From Candidatus Poribacteria bacterium WGA-3G (GTDB lineage Bacteria > Poribacteria > WGA-4E > WGA-3G), in the NCBI GenBank assembly GCA_000406005.1, contig ASZN01000028.1, forward strand, positions 3,551 to 67,550: a DNA stretch of 64,000 nt, read 5' to 3'. The notes under the pieces were generated by a model that was given only the letters and a program-made list of their open reading frames with translations, did no database searches and had not been told where the DNA came from. Position 1 is the first letter of the stretch. Every line of letters starts with the position of its first letter. The translations under genes were made by a program, and so were the position numbers. Of the stretch, positions 35,020-43,033 are shown piece after piece.

Positions 35020-35498
35020 GAGAGTTCCTCCAATATTCCTTCAGGAGCGTCAATACGGGGCGGCTGATAGCCCGCATCATGACAAATCTGTTCAATTTTA
35101 GGTAATGTTCGTGGGTTTGCAAGGTGCGCAAAGTTCCAAGTTGCTAAATAAGGGACAAGATGTCTCGCAGCAACAGCCACGTGGACAGCATCGGTAAAAG
35201 CTGCTTGTGGTATTGCTTTTCCATCAACCAGCTGTTGTGCAAGCCCAAGATCCGAATCCTCAACAACCAAATTTGGGAGTCCGTCAACCACTTTTAACCT
35301 ATCCACCACCTGAAGATTATCACCAACTGATATTTCGGCAATAACAGCATCCGATACAATGAATTGGAAACGAGTATCATTCCAAAACTCGCGGGTGATG
35401 TTTTGCCATCCTGCGATTTTGGGATCGCGACTTTGTCTAGCAACTAAATTGCTCGGTATCGTTGCATCAATGTAAACATCAATGTAAGCCTGACTCAT
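35001..35498 (-). CDS. PIN-domain toxin
   Basis: 165 residues from the ATG at 35498 with AGGGG 7 nt upstream. The PIN fold is seen in AYIDVYIDATIPSNLV (first acidic cluster), FIVSDAVIAEISVG (Glu), FTDAVHVAVAARHLVPYL (third acidic cluster) and LATWNFAHLANP. Expected to be a Mg-dependent ribonuclease. The 60-residue partner overlaps its 3' end. It sits between a truncated aspC copy and the intact aspC, as cargo in the rearranged block. A decayed relative of the same family is at 1117-1281. Confidence 0.82.
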   Translation of the reverse strand: MSQAYIDVYIDATIPSNLVARQSRDPKIAGWQNITREFWNDTRFQFIVSDAVIAEISVGDNLQVVDRLKVVDGLPNLVVEDSDLGLAQQLVDGKAIPQAAFTDAVHVAVAARHLVPYLATWNFAHLANPRTLPKIEQICHDAGYQPPRIDAPEGILEELSCVIIP

Positions 35499-35563
35499 CC
35501 GCAATCCCCTGCATGCTTTTTGTAAGTTTACCTATCATTACTCAAAATTGCAATCTTTTTTAT

Positions 35564-35677
35564 TTAATTTAGTTTTGATGACATCTGCGCATCAGTGATC
35601 GATGCGTTAGTTTTCGCGGTGATCGCTAAAGTGGACGGTGGTGTAACGTTTTGACTCCGTTGTGATAATGAGATCAT
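35564..35677 (-). pseudogene. truncated aspC 5' copy (second)
   Basis: 37 codons from the ATG at 35677, preceded by the same TTAAGGAGAACA leader as aspC. It begins MISLSQRSQNVTPPSTLAIT as in aspC (one change, S to P), drifts after residue 22 and stops at 35564. The upstream leader back to 35800 also matches that of aspC. Confidence 0.85.
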
Positions 35678-35749
35678 GTGTTCTCCTTAATTTTCGATAT
35701 AGCCGAAATTGGTTGAGCTTAGGTTTTATGTCTATCTTCCAAAAAAATC

Positions 35750-35995
35750 TTATTGTACCTGTTTCAAGTGGTCCCGGGCGCGGGATTTAGCAAGACGCAT
35801 CAGATGTTCAAGTTGTAAACAATGATTGAGTTCTGCCGTTTCTTCAGAGGTTAGTCCTGTCGTCTTCTCGCGATGGATGAGATCTGCAATACGCTCCTTC
35901 GCCTCTTCGGATGGGCAAAAATCTATTAAATTTTGAGGGGTCGTCCCTGCTGCGATAAAATCAACAATTTCTTGATATGCAGGTGATATGTACAT
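35750..35995 (-). CDS. 81-residue helical protein, antitoxin-like
   Basis: 81 residues with GAGGAG 5 nt before the ATG. It begins MYISPAYQEIVDFIAAGTTP, then FCPSEEAKERIADLIHREK and TGLTSEETAELNHCLQLEHL and ends in a basic tail. Small proteins with an ERIADLIHREK-type stretch are common next to toxin or PIN genes in cyanobacteria and may be antitoxins; no domain assignment is certain. It lies between two truncated copies of the aspC 5' end. The C-terminal end of a second copy survives at 34642-34832. No toxin partner is adjacent. Confidence 0.65.
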   Translation of the reverse strand: MYISPAYQEIVDFIAAGTTPQNLIDFCPSEEAKERIADLIHREKTTGLTSEETAELNHCLQLEHLMRLAKSRARDHLKQVQ

Positions 35996-36023
35996 TGAAT
36001 TCTCCTCGCTATTACTTGTAGGT

Positions 36024-36182
36024 TCAATAAACTCCTTGATTTTCTATTGTATCAAAATCGGGTTCGCCTGCCCCAAATTTGACGACATCTACGCCATCAG
36101 CGATCAACGCATTAATCTTCGCGGTGATCGTCAAAGTGGACGATGGCGTTACGTTTTGACTCCGTTGTGATAATAAAATCAT
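36024..36182 (-). pseudogene. truncated aspC 5' copy (third)
   Basis: 52 codons from an ATG at 36182. It begins MILLSQRSQNVTPSSTLTIT and continues through DGVDVVKFGAGEPDFDT, the same as aspC residues 1-43, then leaves the homology and stops at 36024. The ATG overlaps the stop of the upstream nuclease gene (ATGA). The aspC-type leader AAAGGAGAACGA encodes the last residues of that nuclease. Confidence 0.88.
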
Positions 36183-37627
36183 TCGTTCTCCTTTGAAAAT
36201 AGATTTTTAAACCAGTTTTTGATCCCTCGTTTTTGCAATTCGATTTTCATGTCCGAAAGGGGTCTTTCTAACTTTTGCATTTTTTCTTCAAGAAGGTTGT
36301 CTAACTTTCGATGGATTTCCTTATGCAGTTCGGACTTATAATTTTCCAGCGTCTCAATCTGCTGTGTGAGATCTGAAGTGCGTTCAGTTAGATTGTGCTC
36401 GGTTTGCGTGATCTGCTCAACTGCATCCATCAGTTCGGATTTCTGGTTTTCTAATCCAGCAGTAATTTCACCTTTGAGATCTCTAATTTCATCTCTAAGC
36501 CTTTCGCGAGTGGTTATTCCCTCACCAACTCCTTCCTTAAATTTAGAAAGGTCAATCTCAGGAATGCAGTTTGCCCCCCGATTCTCATAAAATTTCCAAT
36601 CCTTAGGCTCTGCTGTATTTGCAAAAATACCAAAGCGGGTATCGGTTGCAGAGAGGTAAGACTTCAACTGTTCAATCCCGTGACCTACATACCCTGCACC
36701 CTTGCACTCCGCAATCGCAGCGAAACTCCCATTTCCATCAGCCAACACAACGTCAGCGATTCCATTGCGTGCTCCAAACTGAATTTGATATTCCCTATAT
36801 GGAGAAAATCCATTGACCTGAAGTTCATGAAAATAAGCATAAACCGCATCTGCTACTTTAGTTTCATGGTCTGGACTCATCGCGTAACATTCCGGACACA
36901 GTTCGTATAACTCATCTGGAGGACGTGGAAGGCATCTGGCACACGATTCAAAATTCGCAATTTCGCGAGGGCGATTACATTGGTGGTTCGCACTTGTACA
37001 TTGGGCACACCCTGGGCATTGGCACTGCTCCGTGCTATTTTCTGTTATTGGGTCTACACCAGTAACATCAATTTGATATCGACTCTGTGAAGGATAGATA
37101 CTAACATTACCTCGGACGCACACGTTATTCCCTACTTGCACTGGGGAACTTATAGATCCGGAGCGTACACATTTAATCTGAAGCTCTGGTGGACCGCCCA
37201 CGTCGCAGAGATCCCAATTAGAAACTGCAGCTGAAAAAACTGCTAAAACTTTACCTTGTATCCGGATATTTTGCAGTTCTGGTTTTTTTGCTACAAGTTT
37301 TGATATTTTATTACTTATCTCTGTAACGTCAAACGCCTTCGCGTTAACCCCGTTAACTTGTATGTCGCTAACGGTGATCTGGTATTGACTAAAGGAAAAA
37401 AAAAGCGTAATTTTCCCATCTATGACTACTACCTGTCCTTGTTCCAACGGAGGAGCCATAACGCCTTTTGGTATGAAACATCTAAGTTTATTCGATTTGT
37501 TTATGAGATAAAAAGCATTTGAAGGTCCATCTGTTAATATCTCTACCTCACCCTGTACCAATATATTTCTCTGTATAGTACTTGATAATATATTCGTTAT
37601 GTGACTCACATTGTAGATAGTTGGCAT
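36179..37627 (-). CDS. OB-fold/Cys-cluster/PD-(D/E)XK nuclease with coiled coil
   Basis: 482 residues with GGAGAAGGGG before the ATG. Residues 1-95 and 97-195 are two OB-fold-like units related to the exonuclease VII large-subunit N-terminus (each starts with VTEISNKIS-type helices, then IRIQGKV, and ends with VVVIDGKI-FSQYQITV or NVCVRGNV-SRYQIDV). Residues 200-250 hold paired C-x-C and C-x-x-C motifs, probably zinc-binding. Residues 255-365 look like an HsdR-type PD-(D/E)XK nuclease: GIADVVLADG then FAAIAECKGAGYVGHGIEQL. The last 110 residues are coiled coil ending in a basic tail. Likely a DNA-processing or defence nuclease; I know no named family with this order. It is AT-richer than its housekeeping neighbours. 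Confidence 0.75.
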   Translation of the reverse strand: MPTIYNVSHITNILSSTIQRNILVQGEVEILTDGPSNAFYLINKSNKLRCFIPKGVMAPPLEQGQVVVIDGKITLFFSFSQYQITVSDIQVNGVNAKAFDVTEISNKISKLVAKKPELQNIRIQGKVLAVFSAAVSNWDLCDVGGPPELQIKCVRSGSISSPVQVGNNVCVRGNVSIYPSQSRYQIDVTGVDPITENSTEQCQCPGCAQCTSANHQCNRPREIANFESCARCLPRPPDELYELCPECYAMSPDHETKVADAVYAYFHELQVNGFSPYREYQIQFGARNGIADVVLADGNGSFAAIAECKGAGYVGHGIEQLKSYLSATDTRFGIFANTAEPKDWKFYENRGANCIPEIDLSKFKEGVGEGITTRERLRDEIRDLKGEITAGLENQKSELMDAVEQITQTEHNLTERTSDLTQQIETLENYKSELHKEIHRKLDNLLEEKMQKLERPLSDMKIELQKRGIKNWFKNLFSKENE

Positions 37628-37686
37628 CTGCCCCTTCTCCTATACTATGTTACACAAAGAACCGCTCAAAACAGAAAAAAAGAATT

Positions 37687-38274
37687 TCAGAAGTGATTTT
37701 TACTTTTTTGTCCAAGAAAACAGGACAAACGAAATCCGAGGACCGACAGTGCCTTCACGTAACATACATACGCTTCCTCTTGGAATAGGAAAAACTGAAT
37801 AAGTCTCGGCACGGAGTCATCATGTCGCTGTGTCTGTTCCACAAATTCTGTCACGGTTTTCAGCGCAATAGGTGCTGCCTTTTCAAGCGGGTAGCGAAAT
37901 GTTCCAGTACTAATAGCCGGAAAAGCAATGGATTGAACGCCGTTTTCCACAGCCAATTGAAGGCATTCCCGATGGCAACTCTCGAGCATCTTAGGCTCTC
38001 CAATTCCGCCTCCAATCCAAATCGGTCCGACAGTATGAATGATATATTTTGCAGAGAGGTTACCCGCTGTAGTAATAACCGCTTCACCTGTTTGACAACC
38101 CCCGCGATCTTCGAGAATTTCCTCACATGCACGATCGACCTCGCTACCAGCAGCCTGACGAATCACGAAATCCAGGCCGCCGCCGCCGCTGAGAACAAGA
38201 TCTGTCGGGTTCACAATAGCGTCAACTTCTGCGTCCATTATATCGCCGAGAATGAGTTCAAGTCGAGTTTGCAT
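37687..38274 (-). CDS. macro-domain protein, catalytic Asn changed
   Basis: 195 residues from the ATG at 38274 (AGAGGT 7 nt upstream). It is a paralog of 26219-26770: LELILGDIMDAEVDAIVNP, GGGGLDFVIRQAAG, GNLSAKYIIHTVGPIW and AFPAISTGTFRYP. The NAAN loop of active YmdB/MacroD enzymes reads NPTD here, so the catalytic Asn is replaced by Asp, while the Asp of GGGGLD is kept. Binding of ADP-ribose is likely; hydrolysis may be changed. The C-terminal 30 residues are unrelated to the paralog and end in a KNHF tail. It lies in the accessory stretch next to the nuclease gene. Confidence 0.88.
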   Translation of the reverse strand: MQTRLELILGDIMDAEVDAIVNPTDLVLSGGGGLDFVIRQAAGSEVDRACEEILEDRGGCQTGEAVITTAGNLSAKYIIHTVGPIWIGGGIGEPKMLESCHRECLQLAVENGVQSIAFPAISTGTFRYPLEKAAPIALKTVTEFVEQTQRHDDSVPRLIQFFLFQEEAYVCYVKALSVLGFRLSCFLGQKSKNHF

Positions 38275-38326
38275 AGGTTTACCTCTCATCTCACTTAGTT
38301 CCGTTCATCAAGGAGAAACCGAAGTC

Positions 38327-38689
38327 TCATAGGACATCCGCCGGTTGGGTAGACTTTCTTTTTGCCTCAAGCAATTCCTGAGAAGCCTTGGCAAAGCGTT
38401 CCCGCAATTCAACCACGAAAGGCGAAGGATTCCGCAGTTGCTCCTGCTCTGCTGCTTCATCAAGTTGCCGCACGCGTTCAAGATATGCTTCCACTTCCTC
38501 TGTTTTCGCCAAATAATAGAGGATAGTTGCGTGTATTTTTTCAAGACTTAAGGTCGGATAATGTAGCAGAATCTCTTCCGGACTCGCGCCCTCCAGATAA
38601 TCTTCCAACACAATCTCAATATCAATGCGATTTCCTCTAATCCGGATGACATCATCTTGGATAAAGTCAAAGTAATTTTCCAGTTCCAT
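38327..38689 (-). CDS. DUF433 antitoxin-like protein
   Basis: 120 residues. Residues 10-75 match DUF433: DVIRIRGNRIDIEIVLEDYL, EGASPEEILLHYPTLSLEKI and ATILYYLAKTEEVEAYL, a winged-helix DNA-binding fold seen in VapB-like antitoxins paired with PIN or DUF5615 toxins. A charged helical tail follows. No toxin gene is fused or overlapping: downstream is the macro-domain gene and upstream an unknown gene. It may be an orphan antitoxin or pair with the unknown upstream protein. Confidence 0.82.
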   Translation of the reverse strand: MELENYFDFIQDDVIRIRGNRIDIEIVLEDYLEGASPEEILLHYPTLSLEKIHATILYYLAKTEEVEAYLERVRQLDEAAEQEQLRNPSPFVVELRERFAKASQELLEAKRKSTQPADVL

Positions 38690-38775
38690 CGCTGAATCCC
38701 TTGATTTTTATACGCAATAAGTCGTTTTGGGATGAGTTAAGTTAGGATTAACGCTATTTAGCCTCTCTGTATACC

Positions 38776-39186
38776 TTAATTTAAGGATAGAAAAGTTCTA
38801 CTATTTTTATCAGCACTTGAGAGTCGTTTCTTCCCTACATATTTGAGATTTTTCAGACTATCCCTAAAATGTTTGACTTTTTGCTGATATGCCTCACGTG
38901 TCCATTTTTGTACAGATGCAATCGCCAATTTGATAAGTGCATCTTTATCATAAACAGGTAGAAGTACATCTCCTCCCATAAGAATCGCGCCCGTCTCAGT
39001 ATCAGAGACAGTCCAGTAGTTACCTACTGTTTTTTCAGGCGTGAGTCCTCTGTGAATGACAAGTCCTATCCATTCGGGTATTGCGTCTGAAACGATTTGA
39101 TATGCGTCTTGCGCCTCTTGTTTCCACCATTTATCGCCAATACCTGATGATAAATAGAAAATGACTGGCTTGAGTTCATATTGCAT
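38776..39186 (-). CDS. hypothetical protein, 136 residues
   Basis: Not recognised. AAAGGAGCAG precedes the ATG. The protein begins MQYELKPVIFYLSSGIGDKWW, has AIPEWIGLVIHRGL and a NYWTVSDTETGAILMGGD beta stretch, and ends in a strongly basic region (KHFRDSLKNLKYVGKKRL). No signal peptide or membrane segment. The compact alpha-beta N-terminus with a basic tail would suit a nucleic-acid-related or toxin-like protein next to the DUF433 gene, but nothing proves this. Confidence 0.6.
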   Translation of the reverse strand: MQYELKPVIFYLSSGIGDKWWKQEAQDAYQIVSDAIPEWIGLVIHRGLTPEKTVGNYWTVSDTETGAILMGGDVLLPVYDKDALIKLAIASVQKWTREAYQQKVKHFRDSLKNLKYVGKKRLSSADKNSRTFLSLN

Positions 39187-39248
39187 AACTGCTCCTTTGT
39201 CTATTTCTTATCAGGCATCATTGACAGAAGCATGTCAATAGGTTTATA

Positions 39249-40124
39249 TCATAGCGTCTTATCGAGTTCTTTCAGGAGGTTTCGCTGTTTTCGGGAGAGC
39301 GGTTTCGGGATTTCTACGACCAACCGTACCCGCAGATCGCCCTTTCGTCCGGAGGCATCTGTTGCACCCTGTCCACGTAGACGGAGTTGTTGCCCGGGTT
39401 GTGCGCCCGCTGGCACCTTCAAATCCACATCACCCGTTAACGTCTTCACGCGCACGGAACCGCCTAACGCAGCCGTTGTCATGGATATTTTCGCATCGGT
39501 CAATAGGTCCGCGCCGTCGCGTATGAGTGTCGGGTGTGGCTGTACAGCGACAGTCACCAACAGGTCGCCAGTGATACCGCTGCGATGTGCCTCTCCGTGT
39601 CCGCGGATGCGTAGTGTTTTCCCGTCCTGTATCCCGGGCGGAATTGTGAGGGTGATCCGTTTGCCTTGCACGTTCACCTCTTTCTTTCCGCCTAATACGG
39701 CATCAGTGAATGGGACGCTCAAGTTCATACGGATGTCGCGTCCACGCGTCGGTACAGTTGTGCGTCGCTGTCCGAATGCGTCCCCGAATGCGTCGTCGAA
39801 TCTACCGAAGCCGCCAAACCCACCGAACCCGCGCCCGAGCAGATCGTCCAAGTTGATATGCGTGAAGATGTCGTTCATATTCTGGTAGCCTTCAAATCCC
39901 ATCCCGTGAACGCCAGCGTGCCCACGTGTATCATAGACGCGTCGCTTTTCGGGGTCAGAGAGCACTGAATAAGCATTCGATGCCTCTTTGAATTTTTCTT
40001 CAGCCGCTTTATCGCCGGGATTTTTGTCTGGATGGTACCGGACCGCGAGTTTGCGATAGGCTTTTTTAATTTCTTCTGGAGTAGCCCCTCGATCTACGCC
40101 GAGGATTTCATAATAGTCTTTCAT
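39249..40124 (-). CDS. J-domain co-chaperone (CbpA/DnaJ type B)
   Basis: 291 residues. J domain at 1-68 with the HPD motif (VRYHPDKNPGD). A Gly/Phe-rich stretch at about 98-118 (GRGFGGFGGFGRFDD) and two C-terminal beta domains follow (RGRDIRMNLSVPFTDAVLGG; LTIPPGIQDGKTLRIRGHG; VKTLTGDVDLKVPAGAQPG). There is no CxxCxGxG zinc domain, so it is a class B J protein like CbpA. It stimulates DnaK ATPase. It is the last gene of the asd-mtnK-cbpA run, 35 bp after mtnK. Confidence 0.93.
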   Translation of the reverse strand: MKDYYEILGVDRGATPEEIKKAYRKLAVRYHPDKNPGDKAAEEKFKEASNAYSVLSDPEKRRVYDTRGHAGVHGMGFEGYQNMNDIFTHINLDDLLGRGFGGFGGFGRFDDAFGDAFGQRRTTVPTRGRDIRMNLSVPFTDAVLGGKKEVNVQGKRITLTIPPGIQDGKTLRIRGHGEAHRSGITGDLLVTVAVQPHPTLIRDGADLLTDAKISMTTAALGGSVRVKTLTGDVDLKVPAGAQPGQQLRLRGQGATDASGRKGDLRVRLVVEIPKPLSRKQRNLLKELDKTL

Positions 40125-40159
40125 AATGTTTTATAATGCGGTCGGTGTAGACGTATGGG

Positions 40160-41296
40160 TTAGAGCATTTCGATGATCGCTGCGACATCACTGAAATATC
40201 TGTGTTGTTTGACGAGTGTTGTTCCGAATTGAAGTGCTGCGTTTTCTGCGCGTAGTTTTTGTGGTATATCAAGGATGTTCTCTATATCCTTGACGTGTGC
40301 GGCACCTATGAGCCGGCGCAGTATTTCCAATCCGGTAAACCCGATAGCTTCGTGGAAAATGTTCTCTAACGTCTGCGCTTTCAGTTCGGTATTGGTCATT
40401 TCAAATTCGGTCGTGTAGGTTTGCCATGTTTGCTTGATTGCAGTTTTAAGTGCGGATTGCACGTGCGGATTATCTTGGTGTGAAAAATGCGCCAAAAGAT
40501 AATTTGCCCAATATAATCCGAGGTCAAACCCTATGGGACCATAGAAGGCGAATTCAGCATCAATCACCTTGGCAGTATTGTCTTGAACGAGAACGCTACC
40601 TGTATGTAGGTCGCCGTGGGTTATGCCTTGCTGTGCGGTTAGGAAAACCTGCTTGAGATGCGCCACCTGTTCCAAAAAATCCGTATCTGCTTTCAATCTC
40701 TGAACCTCTACTTCTAATCCGGGTGTCCAGAAGTTCGTTTCGTGTTCGGTGAATGGGAAAGTGAACACGTAGTCAGCAGTGATCGATTGCATAGTGGTGT
40801 TCGCGAATTGTTGTTTATAGTGCTGTGCGGTTGCGCTGTCAACGTTATTGACATGGGTTTGGCTATGCACAGTCCCCATAAACCGGCCGATCTGTTCGGC
40901 GATTGCGGTATCCACTGTTCCAGTCATCAGATCGTCGCGTAGAACATTTGCGTATCGGAGGTCTTCCATAGCGATGACTGCTGCTTCTGGATCAAAGTCA
41001 TATTGTACGGGTACAGTACCGCTTGCGAAACGATCGTAAAGTTCAAGTGCCCGCGCTTCAAAAGTCAGACGTTCAGTGGATAACGGGTAGTCGGGTCCGA
41101 GTATCTTAATATAAGGTGGTGCGTGTTTTAAGATAATCGAACGCTCGGGATGCGTTGCATCCGAAACGCGATAGACGGTGTTAAGGTTACCGTCGCCAAT
41201 TTCTTCTGTCCGGAACGTTGTTCCCCGTTCAAACGGACGCGTCATTGCCGGTCGTTGACGGAGATAATTCGGTAGTGTGGCGAGGGTGATTTCCAT
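40160..41296 (-). CDS. mtnK: 5-methylthioribose kinase
   Basis: 378 residues, an aminoglycoside-phosphotransferase-fold kinase. IGDGNLNTVYRVSD (the G-D-G-N-L-N loop), SIILKHAPPYIKILGPDYPL, AVIAMEDLRYANVLRDDL, GITHGDLHTGSVLV (catalytic Asp) and KVIDAEFAFYGPIGFDLGLY (metal-binding Asp) match MtnK rather than antibiotic kinases. It phosphorylates 5-methylthioribose in methionine salvage. No other mtn gene is near. It starts 15 bp after asd and is cotranscribed with it. Asd and MtnK both serve methionine-related metabolism, which may explain the pairing. Confidence 0.88.
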   Translation of the reverse strand: MEITLATLPNYLRQRPAMTRPFERGTTFRTEEIGDGNLNTVYRVSDATHPERSIILKHAPPYIKILGPDYPLSTERLTFEARALELYDRFASGTVPVQYDFDPEAAVIAMEDLRYANVLRDDLMTGTVDTAIAEQIGRFMGTVHSQTHVNNVDSATAQHYKQQFANTTMQSITADYVFTFPFTEHETNFWTPGLEVEVQRLKADTDFLEQVAHLKQVFLTAQQGITHGDLHTGSVLVQDNTAKVIDAEFAFYGPIGFDLGLYWANYLLAHFSHQDNPHVQSALKTAIKQTWQTYTTEFEMTNTELKAQTLENIFHEAIGFTGLEILRRLIGAAHVKDIENILDIPQKLRAENAALQFGTTLVKQHRYFSDVAAIIEML

Positions 41297-41311
41297 AGTA
41301 CTTTCGCGGGT

Positions 41312-42310
41312 TTACAATAGATTTTCGGCTATCTGAATAGCATTCAGAGCGGCACCTTTCCGGAGGTTATCGGCGACGACCCAAAGGTTCAAACCGTTTT
41401 CTATAGAGGCATCTTCACGAATCCTACCGACATAGACTTCATCTGTACCTGCGACATCAACAGCGAGCGGGTATTCCTGATTGCTTGGATTGTCCATAAG
41501 GTTTACGCCTGGTGCGTCGTTGAGTATTTCCCTTGTTTCAGCGACGGTGAGTTTCTTATCTGTTTCGAGGTTTATCGATTCGGAATGTGCGAAGAAGACC
41601 GGAACTCGGGCAGTAGTAGCGGAGACACCGATCGTATCGTCGTTGAGTATTTTTCGAGTTTCGTTAATCATTTTGACTTCTTCTTCGTTGTCGCCACTGT
41701 CTAAGAAGGGCCAGTCAAATGCGACATTGAACGCCATCTGGTGTGGGAATTTATCCAGTGTGATGGGTTTGCCTTCAAGTGCTTCGGTTGTTTGTTGGAC
41801 CAGTTCCAAGACGGCGCGCCCACTCTTACCGGAGACGCTCTGGTAGGTGGAGACGACGATTCGTTTGATGCCGGCGGCATCGTAAATTGGTTTGAGTGCG
41901 ACCATCATTTGGATAGTGGAGCAGTTTGGATTCGCTATAATCCCGTTGTGTGTTCGGGCAGCATCCATATTGACTTCCGGTACCACGAGTGGCGTGTCTT
42001 CGTCCATCCGGAATGCACTGGTATTGTCAATAACGAGTGCGCCTTTGTCCACGGCTGTTGGGATAAATTCTCGGCTGACAGAGGCACCAGCAGATGAGAA
42101 CACCACATCCACATCCGCGAACGAGTCGTGTGTTAACTCTTCAACAACGATGGGGTCGTTTTTAAACGTTAAGATTTCACCCGCGGAACGATGTGATGCC
42201 AAAAGTTTCAGCGAAGCGATGGGAAAAGAACGCTCTACCAGAAGTTGTAACATTGTGTTTCCGACGGCACCCGTTGCGCCGACGACTGCAACACGATAAC
42301 TCTCACGCAT
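41312..42310 (-). CDS. asd: aspartate-semialdehyde dehydrogenase
   Basis: 332 residues. The NADP-binding loop VAVVGATGAVGNTMLQLL starts the protein. ANPNCSTIQMMVAL holds the catalytic Cys near 129; STYQSVSGKSGRAVLEL and ATTARVPVFFAHSESI complete the family pattern, with the catalytic His in the last one. It reduces aspartyl phosphate to the semialdehyde for Lys, Thr, Met and diaminopimelate. AAGGAAG precedes the ATG. First gene of the asd-mtnK-cbpA run. The 720-bp region upstream faces HU. Confidence 0.95.
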   Translation of the reverse strand: MRESYRVAVVGATGAVGNTMLQLLVERSFPIASLKLLASHRSAGEILTFKNDPIVVEELTHDSFADVDVVFSSAGASVSREFIPTAVDKGALVIDNTSAFRMDEDTPLVVPEVNMDAARTHNGIIANPNCSTIQMMVALKPIYDAAGIKRIVVSTYQSVSGKSGRAVLELVQQTTEALEGKPITLDKFPHQMAFNVAFDWPFLDSGDNEEEVKMINETRKILNDDTIGVSATTARVPVFFAHSESINLETDKKLTVAETREILNDAPGVNLMDNPSNQEYPLAVDVAGTDEVYVGRIREDASIENGLNLWVVADNLRKGAALNAIQIAENLL

Positions 42311-42461
42311 TTTTAATGTCTTCCTTATGTTATATTATTTAAACAGGATTTTTTGCGTACCATTTTGCTTTATAATTTTACCACAAACACATGCCTTAAA
42401 GCAAATATTTTGCTAAAGTCCAATATTTGGAAGTGAAATTCGCTATTTTTTACGCAAATAC

Positions 42462-42490
42462 TTGACAAAGTCTATGATTTGTGGTATTAA
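42462..42490 (+). promoter_or_regulatory. promoter before the structured region
   Basis: TTGACA (42462-42467), 17-bp spacer, TATTAA (42485-42490). It points right into the hairpin-rich stretch 42500-42750 and not at any open frame. Confidence 0.6.
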
Positions 42491-42499
42491 TATTATCAA

Positions 42500-42750
42500 T
42501 CTTCCTGTTAAAACTCCATCCTTTAGGATAGAGATGTAAACGGGGTATTGAAAAAAAAGAGCGTCGGGTAAAATGGCATCTCTTTTTCAGACTTCATTTT
42601 GAAGTCGGCAGGCTCGCTTGGGCGTGACCACACGATAACCGATTGCACAGGAGTGCTTTCATGAATAGCCTGCTTGTGGCGTAGATATAAGACCTTAAAA
42701 AAAAGTCAAACTACGATGAAGCAGAAGCCCACGCTTCAGCGTGTGGGTAC
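42500..42750 (+). ncRNA. possible structured RNA or IS200/IS605 remnant
   Basis: No coding frame. Successive paired segments: ATCC-TTTA-GGAT (42518), AGAGATG with CATCTCT (42530 and 42577), GACTTCA-TTT-TGAAGTC (42590), GCAGGCT with AGCCTGC (42608 and 42667), and CCCACGCTTCAGCGTGTGGG (42728-42747). The last hairpin resembles the right-end hairpin of IS200/IS605 elements, so the stretch may be a non-autonomous relic with its guide-like RNA. A free-standing small RNA made from the promoter at 42462 is the other possibility. No tnpA or tnpB is present. The rest of the 42311-42883 gap shows no gene. Confidence 0.4.
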
Positions 42751-42883
42751 CATGAGAAAGATATATGTATCATGTCAAGCGACATTAGGGTTTTCCACTA
42801 ATGATGAAGTGGCGTGGGTTGTATTAGAATGGTATATCCGCCAATAATTCCGCGCTAATTTTGGCATAAGTTAAATTTTTTTC

Positions 42884-42912
42884 TTGACATATCTATATCT
42901 GTATAGTATAAT
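42884..42912 (+). promoter_or_regulatory. consensus promoter of the HU gene
   Basis: TTGACA (42884-42889), 17-bp spacer, TATAAT (42907-42912). It leaves a 5' leader of about 115 nt before the HU start. Confidence 0.85.
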
Positions 42913-43033
42913 ATAATGACTGTTAGTTTTTGTTAAATTCATTTTACGTCTGCAGCGAGGGGACCGCGGTTCCGGAGTTATCTGGAAAAACAACGTTTTC
43001 TTGTTCGGACTAAAAATTAGAGGAACATTTGAC

